DNA from: CBDDHT01 sp965227905
GTDB taxonomy: Bacteria > Pseudomonadota > Alphaproteobacteria > Rhizobiales > Methyloligellaceae
DNA length: 64,000 nt
Assembly (NCBI GenBank): GCA_965227905.1
Contig: OZ245780.1
Span: 6,014,001 to 6,078,000, forward strand
Reading direction: 5' to 3'
Of the stretch, positions 1 to 8,754 are shown piece by piece (the stretch's first letter is position 1; each line of letters begins with the position of its first letter). The position numbers and the translations under genes are program-made. The notes beneath the pieces are model-generated. The model saw only the letters and a list, made by a program, of their open reading frames with translations, searched no databases and had not been told where the DNA came from.

Positions 1-2
1 CA

Positions 3-617
3 TGGACAAACTGTACGATGGACCGCAAATGGCCATTTAATACACAGGACAACACTCCCCTCTCTTCCAACGACGATACCAAGTGGGGCATGACGAGCCG
101 GCGCGGAAATCCGTATGGCGAGTGCAACAGTTACGCCAGAAGGAATCTTGTTGTTGCTCCGCTCACGAATAATCACGCAGCGATCAAATCGCAGCTCCGC
201 GCAATGAGGCCGCTCGGATGGACACATATCTCGCTCGGATTATCGTTCGGGTGGCACCTTATCTCACCAAACCCGCCATTTTCTCAAGCGGTCGCTTATG
301 ACAAGGAAGACCACCTCAAGGCCATCGTGCTGCTCACAGACGGCAGGCAAACCAGCAATGCCTGGGGCAGACGCGAATCGTCTTCGGTCCGCAATGGGGA
401 GCGAAACCTGGAGGATCTGTGTGAGGGCATCAAAGACAAAGATGTTCTTCTGGTGACTGTCGCCTTTGATCTACGTGACAATGCTACGAAAAGGCGACTC
501 CGCAAGTGTGCAACGTCCAAGGCATATGCATTCGATGCCGATACCAATGCCGAGCTTTCGGTTGCGTTCGGTCAGATTGCACAGCAGTTTGTCAAACACA
601 CCTATCTGAGCCGATAG
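3..617 (+). CDS. TadG-like pilus-assembly protein, C-terminal part of a von Willebrand A domain (5' truncated by window)
   Basis: The reading frame is open to the left edge, so this is the 3' end of a longer gene; 204 codons are visible. The text contains a CTMDR-like segment, a GWTHISLGLSFGWHL stretch (the TN/TH-I-xxG-L pattern around the metal-site threonine of TadG-type vWA domains), and KAIVLLTDGRQT, the strand carrying the conserved aspartate. TadG proteins are membrane-anchored pseudopilin-like parts of the Tad (tight adherence) pilus machinery, with a large periplasmic vWA domain. The end TYLSR, shortly after an IAQQFVKH helix, fits the usual TadG C-terminus. The N-terminal membrane segment and the MIDAS DxSxS lie outside the window. 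A methionine at base 18 is internal, not a start. Confidence 0.75.
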   Translation, partial: WTNCTMDRKWPFNTQDNTPLSSNDDTKWGMTSRRGNPYGECNSYARRNLVVAPLTNNHAAIKSQLRAMRPLGWTHISLGLSFGWHLISPNPPFSQAVAYDKEDHLKAIVLLTDGRQTSNAWGRRESSSVRNGERNLEDLCEGIKDKDVLLVTVAFDLRDNATKRRLRKCATSKAYAFDADTNAELSVAFGQIAQQFVKHTYLSR

Positions 618-636
618 AGTTAAGCGCGATGTGATA

Positions 637-668
637 AAGGGTGCAGCGTCCTACTGGACGCAGCCCTT
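637..668. terminator. Hairpin between convergent tadG-like gene and prfC
   Basis: GCGTCC (646-651) pairs with GGACGC (656-661), and AAGGG (637-641) with CCCTT (664-668). The arm overlaps the prfC stop codon. Read on the minus strand it is followed by a short T-rich stretch. It is a plausible shared terminator for the two convergent genes, but the U-tract is weak. Confidence 0.45.
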
Positions 669-2241
669 AATCAAGCTCACGGGTCTTGAGAAACTCGACG
701 CCGGGGTTGTTTTCGGCTGTATAATTGAGCTCCCAAGCACTCTTGGCGAGAAACACAGGCTGTCCATCCCGATCGTGAACGATGGCATTGGTATTTGCCG
801 CCAAAAAATCCTTGAGTGTTTTGTCATCTGTGGTTTTCAACCAACGTGCCCTGTCATAGGGCGAAGGCTCAAATCCGATTTCGACCCTGTATTCCTGCTT
901 TGCGCGATCAGTAAGGACATCTAACTGCAGAATACCGACAACGCCGACAATCCACTGAGAGCCGACAGATGGCTTGAAGACCTGGATCAGGCCTTCTTCC
1001 GCCAAATCTTCAAGAGCGCTTCTCAATTGTTTGATGCGTGTCGTGTCGCCAAGCCGGACCCGGCGCAGGATTTCAGGCGCGAAAACCGGGATGCCGGTGA
1101 ACCGCAGCTCTTCACCTTCTGTGAAGGTATCGCCGACGCGAACTGTTCCATGGTTGGGAATGCCGATGATATCGCCGGGCGCAGCGTCTTCGACGATCTC
1201 ACGATCCTGTGCCAGGAACATTATCGGACTGTGAACCATGATGTTCTTGCCTGTCCGAACCTGCAGCAGCTTCATTCCACGTCGGAAGCGCCCGGAGCAC
1301 AACCGCATGAATGCAATCCGGTCGCGATGGTTCTTGTCCATATTGGCCTGAACTTTGAAGACGAACCCCGTCACATTGTCTTCATCGCGGCCAACGGGAC
1401 GTGGCTCTGCGTCGCTCGTACCGGGGCCCAAGGCTTCCGCAACGATGAGATCGATTAACGGCTCGACACCGTAATCGCGCAAAGCACTCCCAAAGATGAC
1501 GGGCGTCAGATGTCCTTCCTGGTACGACTTGGCGTCGAATTCCGCATAGGCTCCCTGTGCGAGTTCGGCATTCTCAAGGGCAGGAACCAAAATGCCTTCA
1601 GGCACATGATCTGAGAGAATCGGGTCTTCCAATCCTTCGGTCTGGATCAGCTTTCCTCCGGCTGAGCCACCTTCACCGTCTGCCAGATACGTGTCGGTTC
1701 GCAAATCATAGCAGCCATGAAACTGCCCACCCATGCCGATCGGCCAAACGATCGGGGCAACGTCAAGCGCGAGCATTTCCTGGATTTCATCAAGGAGTTC
1801 GAATGGATCGCGCCCTTCCCGATCGACCTTGTTGATGAAAGTCACGATCGGGATATCGCGCAGACGACAGACTTCGAAGAGTTTGCGGGTCTGTGCCTCG
1901 ATACCTTTGGCGGCATCGATCACCATAATCGCCGAATCGACCGCTGTGAGCGTCCGATAGGTGTCTTCCGAAAAATCCTCATGCCCTGGTGTATCCAGCA
2001 GATTGCAGACGACATCTGCATACTCGAAGGTCATGACGGATGACGTAACCGAGATGCCTCGTTCCTGCTCAATCTTCATCCAGTCGGAGCGCGCACGACG
2101 TCTCTCCCCGCGCGCCTTGACGGTTCCGGCCAGATGCACGGCACCGCCTGCGAGCAGTAGTTTTTCCGTCAAAGTCGTTTTGCCGGCGTCCGGATGCGAA
2201 ATGATCGCAAAGGTCCGCCGCGGCTTGGTCACGAATGACAT
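667..2241 (-). CDS. prfC: Peptide chain release factor 3 (RF3), translational GTPase
   Basis: RF3 uses GTP to recycle RF1/RF2 from the ribosome after peptide release. From the ATG at 2241 the protein has 524 residues, the usual RF3 size. The P-loop SHPDAGKTT is at 15-23, the switch I region follows SDWMKIEQERGI at about 53-64, DTPGHEDF (G3) at 83-90 and NKVD (G4) at 137-140. The elongated RF3-specific C-terminal domains follow. The frame is open further upstream to 2319, but those 26 residues are not RF3-like, so MSFVTKPRR was taken as the start; no good ribosome-binding site is seen at either start. It converges on the tadG-like gene. Confidence 0.95.
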   Translation of the reverse strand: MSFVTKPRRTFAIISHPDAGKTTLTEKLLLAGGAVHLAGTVKARGERRRARSDWMKIEQERGISVTSSVMTFEYADVVCNLLDTPGHEDFSEDTYRTLTAVDSAIMVIDAAKGIEAQTRKLFEVCRLRDIPIVTFINKVDREGRDPFELLDEIQEMLALDVAPIVWPIGMGGQFHGCYDLRTDTYLADGEGGSAGGKLIQTEGLEDPILSDHVPEGILVPALENAELAQGAYAEFDAKSYQEGHLTPVIFGSALRDYGVEPLIDLIVAEALGPGTSDAEPRPVGRDEDNVTGFVFKVQANMDKNHRDRIAFMRLCSGRFRRGMKLLQVRTGKNIMVHSPIMFLAQDREIVEDAAPGDIIGIPNHGTVRVGDTFTEGEELRFTGIPVFAPEILRRVRLGDTTRIKQLRSALEDLAEEGLIQVFKPSVGSQWIVGVVGILQLDVLTDRAKQEYRVEIGFEPSPYDRARWLKTTDDKTLKDFLAANTNAIVHDRDGQPVFLAKSAWELNYTAENNPGVEFLKTRELD

Positions 2242-2510
2242 GTTCGGAGGTCCGTCGAATTGCACCTCAGTCCACAATGACAATGCTGCATGTGACAGAG
2301 GCGGAAAGCGTTTGGGCACTTGTAAGGCAAGTGCGCCCCAAAAATCTACGTCTGATTGAACACAAGACGCCCCTTCATGCCAGCGGAAACGTATGGGTTC
2401 GATTCATCAGCAGAAGCTGCAGTGGATTGAACCTATCTCACGGCACCAACGACTGATCGATAGGACACTATTCCCGGCAAGTCTGCCGGTCGACAGTCAA
2501 GGAACGGATA

Positions 2511-4370
2511 ATGGCACTTCTTTCTGGCAGCAACGTTGAAGGCATCAACGTGTGGAGTTGGCTCCAATGGGGCTTCGATCACGAGATCAACGCAACCAAC
2601 TCGACTTACGAATATGCAACACCCGGCGGCAATACGGTGATTCTCACCGGCCATGATTTCGCTTATGAGAACGGCGTCGCCGCCGACGGCATTATTGAGA
2701 CTCTCACCATCCTGGGCCCTGGAGGAGACCAGATTGCCAGCATAACGCTCGGCGACGCCTCGCTCGAGGCGGCAATGGCCAACAATCTCCACAACTTCTG
2801 GGATGTCCTCTTAGCCGGCAATGATCAGATTTTTTTAGGCAGCCAAGACGATACGGTTTCGGGCTATGCCGGCAGTGATCAAATTGACGGGGGTGCCGGG
2901 GATGACAACATTGATGGTGGCGCCGACAACGATTGGCTCAATGGCGGGCTTGGAAATGACTTTGTCGACGGCGGTGCCGGCGACGACGAGATCATCTTTG
3001 ACGCTGAGAGCGGCAACGACACTATCTATGGCGGACTTGGAAATGATACGGTCATCCACAACGGCCTGACATCCGAATGGCCCGACATCATCCAGATCGA
3101 GAAAGTCGCCGCGCCCTATGTTGGATATGTGCTCGATGAACCATTCGGCTTCAGCGGCAACCTACAGAGCGGAAACCACGGCCAAAAGCTGACGGCGAAG
3201 CAAAGCGACGTCGATCTGCCCTATGCGCGTGACGGACAGACATCTCAGCGACAAGAGTTTCAATCCAAGACCATCCAAAACGATCGATCGATTGACGAAC
3301 CAAACCACAAGATTCTAAGCGACGGGCTGTTCAATGGCCCGGCGAATTTCAAGAGCGCCTTTGAAGACTTCGATGTATCCCTCAAAGTCGGCTCGACGAC
3401 GGGTGGTGGAAATCCGGACGAACCCGAGCGAACCGAAGCGACGCTGCGTTCCGTCGAGAACCTGGAGATCTATGGCGGCGTCGGCGGCGGCAGTCTTTCT
3501 GTTGGGAATCTATCCAATACCGCACTCGAAAACGGCCGCATCATCTTCGATGGTGGAGCAGGTGAGGACAGTCTCTACGCCCTCGGCACAGGCACGGCCA
3601 TCACATATGTTTGGCGCTTTACAGATGCCGTGAGCGACCCCGGTGATGCGAACGTAAATTTTGGCAGTAGCACCGACGATGTCTTTCATCTGATTGACCA
3701 AGAAGATGCCGGCCTGAATATCAAGATTGGAGCAACCGGCAGCGGCGTCAAAATCGATGAAGGCATCACACCCGGCATTGGTCCATCGGACCTCTTCATA
3801 CGCAACGTTGAGACGATCGACCTGGATTTCGGAGATGGAGATGACAGTGTCGTTGTCTACGAAGACATAAGCGGGGTCTACGGGAGTGCCCTGGAAATTG
3901 ACTTTGGCGAAGGCACGGGGGATCTCGACTCAACAGCTCACACCGGACGCGTCGAAGTCTATGGCGGTGACGGTCAGAACGCCCTCTTTGCAGGCGGCGG
4001 AGATGACCTCCTTATCGGCGGCGCGACTCATGACGACATATTCGGCGGTGCCGGCGACGATGAAATTTTCGGCGAAGGCGGTGCGGACGATATTGGCGGT
4101 GGTGAAGGAAACGATACGATAGCAGGCGGTGAAGGCGGTGACCGCTTCTTCTTCGGCATCAACGAGGGTACTGACACGATTCTCGACTTCGTGGCGGGCG
4201 ACCTTGCCAACGATCGGCTTGACTTCATCGATATGGGCTTGACCGAAGCAGACCTCAACATCGTTCAAATGGGTGACCATACGCATATCACCACGACGCT
4301 GGGGACATCGGTCATCCTCGAGAATGTGCTAGCGACCGATCTCAATAGCGACGACTTCTTGACGCTTTGA
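2511..4370 (+). CDS. RTX-type calcium-binding protein, predicted type I-secreted
   Basis: 619 residues, starting after AAGGAACGGATA. There is no N-terminal signal peptide. Nonapeptide repeats of the GGxGxDxxx class lie at about 115-180 (GGAGDDNID, GGLGNDFVD, GGAGDDEII) and again at about 480-545 (GGGDDLLIGG, GGAGDDEIF, GGEGNDTIA). The last 75 residues follow the pattern of type I secretion C-termini: DTILDFVAGD, then alternating beta strands, ending DDFLTL. Between the repeat blocks is a polar, repeat-poor stretch (about 200-310) and a beta-rich region that hints at decayed repeats (VENLEIYGG, FDGGAGEDSL, VETIDLDFGDGDD). RTX repeats bind calcium and fold outside the cell after export by an ABC/MFP/TolC system; no exporter genes are near. 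The N-terminal 110 residues are not recognised, so adhesin, S-layer or enzyme roles are all open. Confidence 0.85.
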   Translation: MALLSGSNVEGINVWSWLQWGFDHEINATNSTYEYATPGGNTVILTGHDFAYENGVAADGIIETLTILGPGGDQIASITLGDASLEAAMANNLHNFWDVLLAGNDQIFLGSQDDTVSGYAGSDQIDGGAGDDNIDGGADNDWLNGGLGNDFVDGGAGDDEIIFDAESGNDTIYGGLGNDTVIHNGLTSEWPDIIQIEKVAAPYVGYVLDEPFGFSGNLQSGNHGQKLTAKQSDVDLPYARDGQTSQRQEFQSKTIQNDRSIDEPNHKILSDGLFNGPANFKSAFEDFDVSLKVGSTTGGGNPDEPERTEATLRSVENLEIYGGVGGGSLSVGNLSNTALENGRIIFDGGAGEDSLYALGTGTAITYVWRFTDAVSDPGDANVNFGSSTDDVFHLIDQEDAGLNIKIGATGSGVKIDEGITPGIGPSDLFIRNVETIDLDFGDGDDSVVVYEDISGVYGSALEIDFGEGTGDLDSTAHTGRVEVYGGDGQNALFAGGGDDLLIGGATHDDIFGGAGDDEIFGEGGADDIGGGEGNDTIAGGEGGDRFFFGINEGTDTILDFVAGDLANDRLDFIDMGLTEADLNIVQMGDHTHITTTLGTSVILENVLATDLNSDDFLTL

Positions 4371-4381
4371 CCGGTTGCCTC

Positions 4382-4438
4382 GGCGCCAAGGTCCGCGACA
4401 TCGTCTGTTCGAATGTCCAATGTCGCGGACCTGGCGCC
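4382..4438. repeat. Long near-perfect inverted repeat after the RTX gene
   Basis: The arms are GGCGCCA + GGTCCGCGACAT (4382-4388 and 4390-4401) and ATGTCGCGGACC + TGGCGCC (4420-4431 and 4432-4438). All 19 bases pair, with one bulged A at 4389 and an 18-nt loop. It starts 11 nt after the RTX stop. There is no T-run on either side, so it is not a classic intrinsic terminator; it may stabilise the mRNA 3' end or block transcription in a factor-dependent way. Confidence 0.7.
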
Positions 4439-4499
4439 TGGCATCCTATACGGATGCTGCAAGCAACGCTTTTCACGATCGATCGTTGATCATCGTGTT

Positions 4500-4760
4500 T
4501 CAACCAACGCGCCAACCGATACCTGTCGGAGACCACACAACGTGCTGTGATGCCGCCTGCATGGCTGGCGAATGCTCCAATACCTCGATCTCGCAATCTC
4601 TCAGATATCGCAATGCCATGCTGAGCCTCGCAACAGCCCATGCGATATCCTCCGGCGACTCGTTGAGAACCCGGTTGGCCTCTGCCATATGTTCAGCGGC
4701 CTGGCTGCATAGTGAAGCGACCCGACCAGCCTCACCGTCGTCGACAATTACGTCCTGCAT
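4500..4760 (-). CDS. Small hypothetical protein, all-helical
   Basis: 86 residues from the ATG at 4760, preceded by AGGGAGTGGGCT, a good Shine-Dalgarno site; the longer frame up to 4799 lacks one. The sequence is rich in Ala, Glu and Leu and looks helical (ASLCSQAAEHMAEANRVL, AWAVARLSMALRYLRDCEIE). It has no signal peptide or membrane segment, and no family is recognised. It sits alone between the RTX gene (opposite strand) and the phosphate acyltransferase gene (same strand, upstream). Competing frames on the other strand look less protein-like. Confidence 0.5.
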   Translation of the reverse strand: MQDVIVDDGEAGRVASLCSQAAEHMAEANRVLNESPEDIAWAVARLSMALRYLRDCEIEVLEHSPAMQAASQHVVWSPTGIGWRVG

Positions 4761-4932
4761 AGCCCACTCCCTGCAATACGCAGAGCCATGCGCATGCAAC
4801 GGCGTTCTTGCTCTAAGTCATGACGAGAGCGCCGCAGCCCTTTGACTCTGCCTATCGACGAGTATCAATTCGGCTGACAAGATGCTGTCGGAATTGCGAC
4901 AGCCGTGGCGAGAATCGCCCATGCAGTCGGAA

Positions 4933-5847
4933 TCAGTTTTCGGAAGCAATTGCCGCAAGGCAGGCGGATGCAAGCCTGGCCGCGGGTGGATCTGCACGGC
5001 TCGTCAAAAGCACAGGCACTTTTGCGCCCATGACGAGCCCGCCCGCACAGGCACTCATATAGTAAACCATCATTTTGAACAGGGCATTGCCGGTCACAAT
5101 ATCGGGCACCACGATTGCATTTGCTCGTCCGACTACAGGACCCTCGACACCTTTGATCTGAGCGGCATCGCTTGAGACCGCAAGGTCGAATGCGAGCGGA
5201 CCTTGCACGTCCGCGTCCGCAACATCACTCTTCGCCCATTCCGCCAACTCAACGGCATCCATACTGGATGGCATATGCTCACTGGGTTCTTCGGTCGCCG
5301 ACAAGAGCGCGATGCGCGGCCGCGCAACTCCAAGTGCATGAGATAATGTGACGACATTGGCGATGATCGCTTTTTTTGTCTCGATATCCGGATGCGTATT
5401 GAGTGCGGCGTCTGAAATGATGAGGCTTCCCTGGCGACCCGGGACGGTCATATGAAAAATGTGACTGAGGCGCCGCCCTGTTCTCAATCCGGCGTCGCGG
5501 TTCAGCACGGCCCGCATGAAAGTATCCGTATGGACATGGCCTTTCATCAGCGCGGCAAGATTACCCTGACCGGCGTCACGCGCCGCCAAGGCTGCCGCCG
5601 CACCTTCATCGGGCGCATCGACAATCTCGGTGCCTTGGGCATCCCACTCAAGCGCCGACAGGCCGTCCGCAATCTTTGCGCGATCTCCATAGAGAACCGG
5701 CTCGACAACGCCTGCGTTCGACGCATCACGCACGCTCTCAAGCACAACATCGGATACGGCATTTACAACACCCGTGCGGACAGGAGGACGGTCTCTCACC
5801 GCATCAAGCAATGACGTTGGGCATTCGGTTGACCTATTGTCGAGCAT
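4933..5847 (-). CDS. Phosphate acetyl/butyryltransferase (Pta/Ptb family)
   Basis: 304 residues starting MLDNRSTECP, after ACAGGAAATCCA. The length and the C-terminal half match the short Pta/Ptb fold: GRRLSHIFHM, SDAALNTHPDIETK, LSATEEPSEHMPSS, QGPLAFDLAVS and GKVPVLLTSR-like ends (GAKVPVLLTSRADPP). The enzyme exchanges acyl-CoA and acyl phosphate, usually acetyl-CoA with acetyl phosphate. No acetate kinase lies beside it, so its partner must be elsewhere. In sulfonate users a Pta takes acetyl phosphate made by Xsc; no xsc gene is in the window. Substrate (acetyl versus butyryl) cannot be set from the sequence alone. The frame is open a further 126 codons upstream, but that part is Arg-rich and not protein-like. 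Confidence 0.85.
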   Translation of the reverse strand: MLDNRSTECPTSLLDAVRDRPPVRTGVVNAVSDVVLESVRDASNAGVVEPVLYGDRAKIADGLSALEWDAQGTEIVDAPDEGAAAALAARDAGQGNLAALMKGHVHTDTFMRAVLNRDAGLRTGRRLSHIFHMTVPGRQGSLIISDAALNTHPDIETKKAIIANVVTLSHALGVARPRIALLSATEEPSEHMPSSMDAVELAEWAKSDVADADVQGPLAFDLAVSSDAAQIKGVEGPVVGRANAIVVPDIVTGNALFKMMVYYMSACAGGLVMGAKVPVLLTSRADPPAARLASACLAAIASEN

Positions 5848-6044
5848 TGGATTTCCTGTCTCATTCGTGCGTTCCGCCAACCGATTCAAGACCTGAAGAA
5901 CATGGTCACGATGCTGCATCGGGAACGCGCGGGGCGGGCCTGCGACTGTCTCACTCTTTTTGTGCAATCGCAACCGACCGACTCGCCGGTTGCGAGCCCG
6001 ATGCGACCGTGATCTTGTCCTAATCTCGAAAGGGGAGATCGAGC

Positions 6045-6614
6045 ATGCCTGACGGCGACAATGGTGACGACCATTCGAACCAACCTCGACGAGCGGTTCG
6101 GTACCTAACCTTGGCCGCTTTTTTACTTTTCGCCGCGATCGGTTCGAAGCACCTCTCTGCACAGGGGGAAACACTGTGTGCGACCGGTGAGAAAGTTTGG
6201 TTCGAAGCGGACTATGTCGGTTCACAAAGAAGCATCGCCGTCTGCAGTCGTCCCAGCGGCAATGACTCCATAGGTACGATTCGGGTGCTGCAAAAGTCTG
6301 GCACAGGTAACGATACCGGCACTGCCAACATCCGCGTCATGGCCAAGGCAAGCGGTGATCGGCGCGCATCCGTGTTTACGATCCGCCGCTACACGCGGTT
6401 TCGCACAACTTATCTGAAGTTCTCATTCGCCGATGAAAACGAGGAAACGGTGATCTACGACAGCTTCGCTGACGGGCAAATGGCAACGAGCATGAGTCAG
6501 GCCTCTCTGCCCAACAAATCGACACCTCGGGAGACCCAGCTCAAACAACGCTCAGAGTCTCTGTTATTGATGGGACTTGAGCGCGTTGTCCGCATACTAC
6601 CGTTTGACGAATGA
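6045..6614 (+). CDS. Exported hypothetical protein
   Basis: 189 residues. After a polar, Asp-rich N-terminus a hydrophobic stretch (YLTLAAFLLFAAIGSKHLSAQ, about 20-40) looks like a signal peptide or anchor ending near LSAQ-GE. The mature part is mostly polar, with two cysteines (CATGEKVWF and VCSRPSG) that could pair, and beta-like strands (RTTYLKFSFADENEE). No known domain is recognised. It ends 7 nt from the stop of the convergent antiporter gene and diverges from the phosphate acyltransferase gene, with about 200 nt of shared upstream DNA. Confidence 0.65.
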   Translation: MPDGDNGDDHSNQPRRAVRYLTLAAFLLFAAIGSKHLSAQGETLCATGEKVWFEADYVGSQRSIAVCSRPSGNDSIGTIRVLQKSGTGNDTGTANIRVMAKASGDRRASVFTIRRYTRFRTTYLKFSFADENEETVIYDSFADGQMATSMSQASLPNKSTPRETQLKQRSESLLLMGLERVVRILPFDE

Positions 6615-6621
6615 AGCGAAA

Positions 6622-7746
6622 TCAAGATTTGGGATCGGGACGGTCAAGCTCGTTCGGCGTATCGCGCAGAAACAAGGCAGGCAACAAGGCGCTACAGACG
6701 ACGATCAGCAGGATTATCGAATATTGCGCCTCGTCTATCAGCCCGGCTTCCTTGCCAACAGTCGCCGTTATGATTCCAAATGAAAGCCGATAATTGAAGA
6801 GAAGGCCGACAAAGACGCTCGATCGCCCAATCAACCATCGGGCGGCCACGGCTGTGCCAAGGAACTTGAGACCGATCGCGACAACCAGCAGAATCGCAAA
6901 TTGGATCAGGCTATCGCCGCTGATCAATGTCAGGTCGATCTGCATTCCCGCATGAAGGAAGAATATTGGTGCCAACAGGCTGAATACGATTGCGCGGAGT
7001 TTCTCCTCGACTTCCGTGTGTTCCTCAACGACTTCCGACATGACCAGACCGATCGCAAATGCGACCAGTGCCGGATGTATCCCACCGACATGTTCCGCCA
7101 TGAATCCCATTGATATGAGCAAAACCATCAGGAATCGGAGTTCGAACTCCACGATCGAGCCCTTGTAACGGCGGAAAATCCATATCCCGACTCTTGGCAG
7201 TCCGAATATGGTCGGGATCAGGACAAGCAGTACGATAGCAGTGCCCCAGCCGACGTCCCCGAGGAGGAGTGCAAGAGCAACCATGCTCAGGACATCGACC
7301 ACGGTCGCTGCGCCAAGCACGACTTGACCGAAATCCTCTGCCAAATCGCCACGCTCTCTCAATGCATGGTAGACGAGCGCCAGGGACGTCGTGGACAAGC
7401 CAATCGCCATTAGGCCGGCACTTTGCCAAGCTAGACCGATCCCGAAGAAACAGACCGCAAACACACCAACCATCGGAGTTGTGAGCGACAACACACCAAT
7501 CCCGGCGCTGGCGCGCCACGTGCGGCGCAATCGGTTAATGTCGACCTCGAAGCCGGCGAGAAACATCAGACCGAGCAGTCCGAGATTTCCAAGAAAACGG
7601 ACCCAGTCCAGCGATTCCACACCGACAATGAAATAGCCGAGTGCGATACCGGCCAGAATTTCGGCAATCGCGCTAGAAAAACCGATTTCAAGGGCTATTC
7701 CGGCAGCCACGACGAGCACAAGTGCGACGGCGATCGATGGATCCAT
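6622..7746 (-). CDS. Cation:proton antiporter (CPA2 / Kef-Ros family), membrane domain only
   Basis: 374 residues, almost wholly hydrophobic, with about 12 membrane helices. Features typical of the Na+/H+-exchanger domain are the EILAGIALGYFIVG start, GLMFLAGFEVDINRLRR (the acidic FEVD helix), and the C-terminal FLHAGMQIDLTLI and YRLSFGIITATVGKEAGLI segments. The family swaps Na+ or K+ for protons to control pH or ion content. It lacks the TrkA-N (RCK) domain of full KefB/KefC proteins and ends in a short polar tail. It is convergent with the exported hypothetical gene and diverges from nothing obvious; it is probably monocistronic. Confidence 0.85.
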   Translation of the reverse strand: MDPSIAVALVLVVAAGIALEIGFSSAIAEILAGIALGYFIVGVESLDWVRFLGNLGLLGLMFLAGFEVDINRLRRTWRASAGIGVLSLTTPMVGVFAVCFFGIGLAWQSAGLMAIGLSTTSLALVYHALRERGDLAEDFGQVVLGAATVVDVLSMVALALLLGDVGWGTAIVLLVLIPTIFGLPRVGIWIFRRYKGSIVEFELRFLMVLLISMGFMAEHVGGIHPALVAFAIGLVMSEVVEEHTEVEEKLRAIVFSLLAPIFFLHAGMQIDLTLISGDSLIQFAILLVVAIGLKFLGTAVAARWLIGRSSVFVGLLFNYRLSFGIITATVGKEAGLIDEAQYSIILLIVVCSALLPALFLRDTPNELDRPDPKS

Positions 7747-7848
7747 TGATCAACTTTTCGGGAAACCTCGGCAATTGTGCCGAATACTCGTTATAGCGAC
7801 CTGTCTAGCAGAAGCCGAGCACTATTGATCGCGCCAATCCAATTGCGA

Positions 7849-8094
7849 TCAGGCGAAACGGAGACCCGCACATCCGTCTTGACGCCAAGCCATAATGCAC
7901 TTTATCGGCACTTGCACGTCTCTCGTTTGCAGGTAGACCGTATCGGGAAGCGAGTCGAGATCCTTGCAATAGATGCGGCAGCCATATTCGCTCGCATCGC
8001 GGATGACACACATGACACCGTGCGCATCGCGTGCGTCAGACAACAAGGCCTGCCTGAGCACGGATTTTCGATCATGTGCGCGTTGCTGGCTCAT
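7849..8094 (-). CDS. PilZ-domain protein, putative c-di-GMP binder
   Basis: 81 residues, with GAGGGATGAA before the ATG. The body follows the PilZ beta-barrel: an R-containing N-terminus (HDRKSVLRQ, in place of RxxxR), DASEYGCRIYCKDL for the D/NxSxxG motif, and WRQDGCAGLRF near the end. PilZ domains bind cyclic di-GMP. The switch arginines are only partly conserved (HDRKSVLRQ holds two R five residues apart), so binding is likely but not certain. The EAL phosphodiesterase at 45 kb is another c-di-GMP component in this window. Confidence 0.7.
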   Translation of the reverse strand: MSQQRAHDRKSVLRQALLSDARDAHGVMCVIRDASEYGCRIYCKDLDSLPDTVYLQTRDVQVPIKCIMAWRQDGCAGLRFA

Positions 8095-8278
8095 TTCATC
8101 CCTCGGATCCCAGGTCTTAAGAATTGTTGCTGGAATTGGCTTACGAGAGATTAATGGCGATCAAAGTGGCTCGATCGGGTGGCTTTGATTGTCGCTCGCT
8201 GGCAGAATAGCAGAGCCTTTCGCGTCACCACGCGATGCCTTCCAGGCCAACTCATTCGACACAGACGAGGTAAACCCC

Positions 8279-8695
8279 ATGTCCAACGAGCCATTTGCGA
8301 CGGGCCATTGCTTATGCGGTTCCGTGATCAACGACAAACCAGCACGCATGGCACAATGCCACTGCAAGGATTGCCAGAGGGCATCCGGCAACGGCCACAT
8401 GTCGCTTGCGTTCTTCAATGCGGACGATGTCGAGTTTCAGGGAGAAACGAAAAACTATGCCGTGACCGCCGAGAGCGGCAACATCAACACCCGCCACTTC
8501 TGCCCGCAGTGCGGGAGCCGAGTCTATGGAGAGAATTCAGCAAGGCCAGGCGTTGTCGGCATTGCAGTTGGTTGTGTCGATGCACATGACTGGTTTGAGC
8601 CTCAAGCCGTGGTCTACGCGGGCAGCCGACCAAGCTGGGACATGACGTCGGAAGATGTCCCGAATTTCGACACCATGCCTCCTCCTCCGAAATGA
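8279..8695 (+). CDS. GFA-family zinc-binding protein (Gfa/CENP-V fold)
   Basis: 138 residues from the ATG at 8279, with GAGG upstream. Cysteines are arranged as in GFA proteins: HCLCGSV (residues about 10-16), CHCKDCQRASG, and HFCPQCGSRVYG. The fold binds structural zinc and is related to the glutathione-dependent formaldehyde-activating enzyme, but many members have other or unknown roles. A second family member sits 3.5 kb downstream (11876-12283). It precedes terC by 59 nt on the same strand and could share its transcript. Confidence 0.8.
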   Translation: MSNEPFATGHCLCGSVINDKPARMAQCHCKDCQRASGNGHMSLAFFNADDVEFQGETKNYAVTAESGNINTRHFCPQCGSRVYGENSARPGVVGIAVGCVDAHDWFEPQAVVYAGSRPSWDMTSEDVPNFDTMPPPPK

Positions 8696-8754
8696 GGCGT
8701 TGCTGCGCGCGATACATGAGTCCATGACCGATTGCGAGAGGGTGTGTCTTTGCT

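Noticed and set aside
4375..4845. 156-codon plus-strand frame behind the RTX gene
   Set aside because: It starts in the inverted repeat, is Ser/Ala/Cys-rich without structure, and overlaps the better supported minus-strand gene at 4500-4760.
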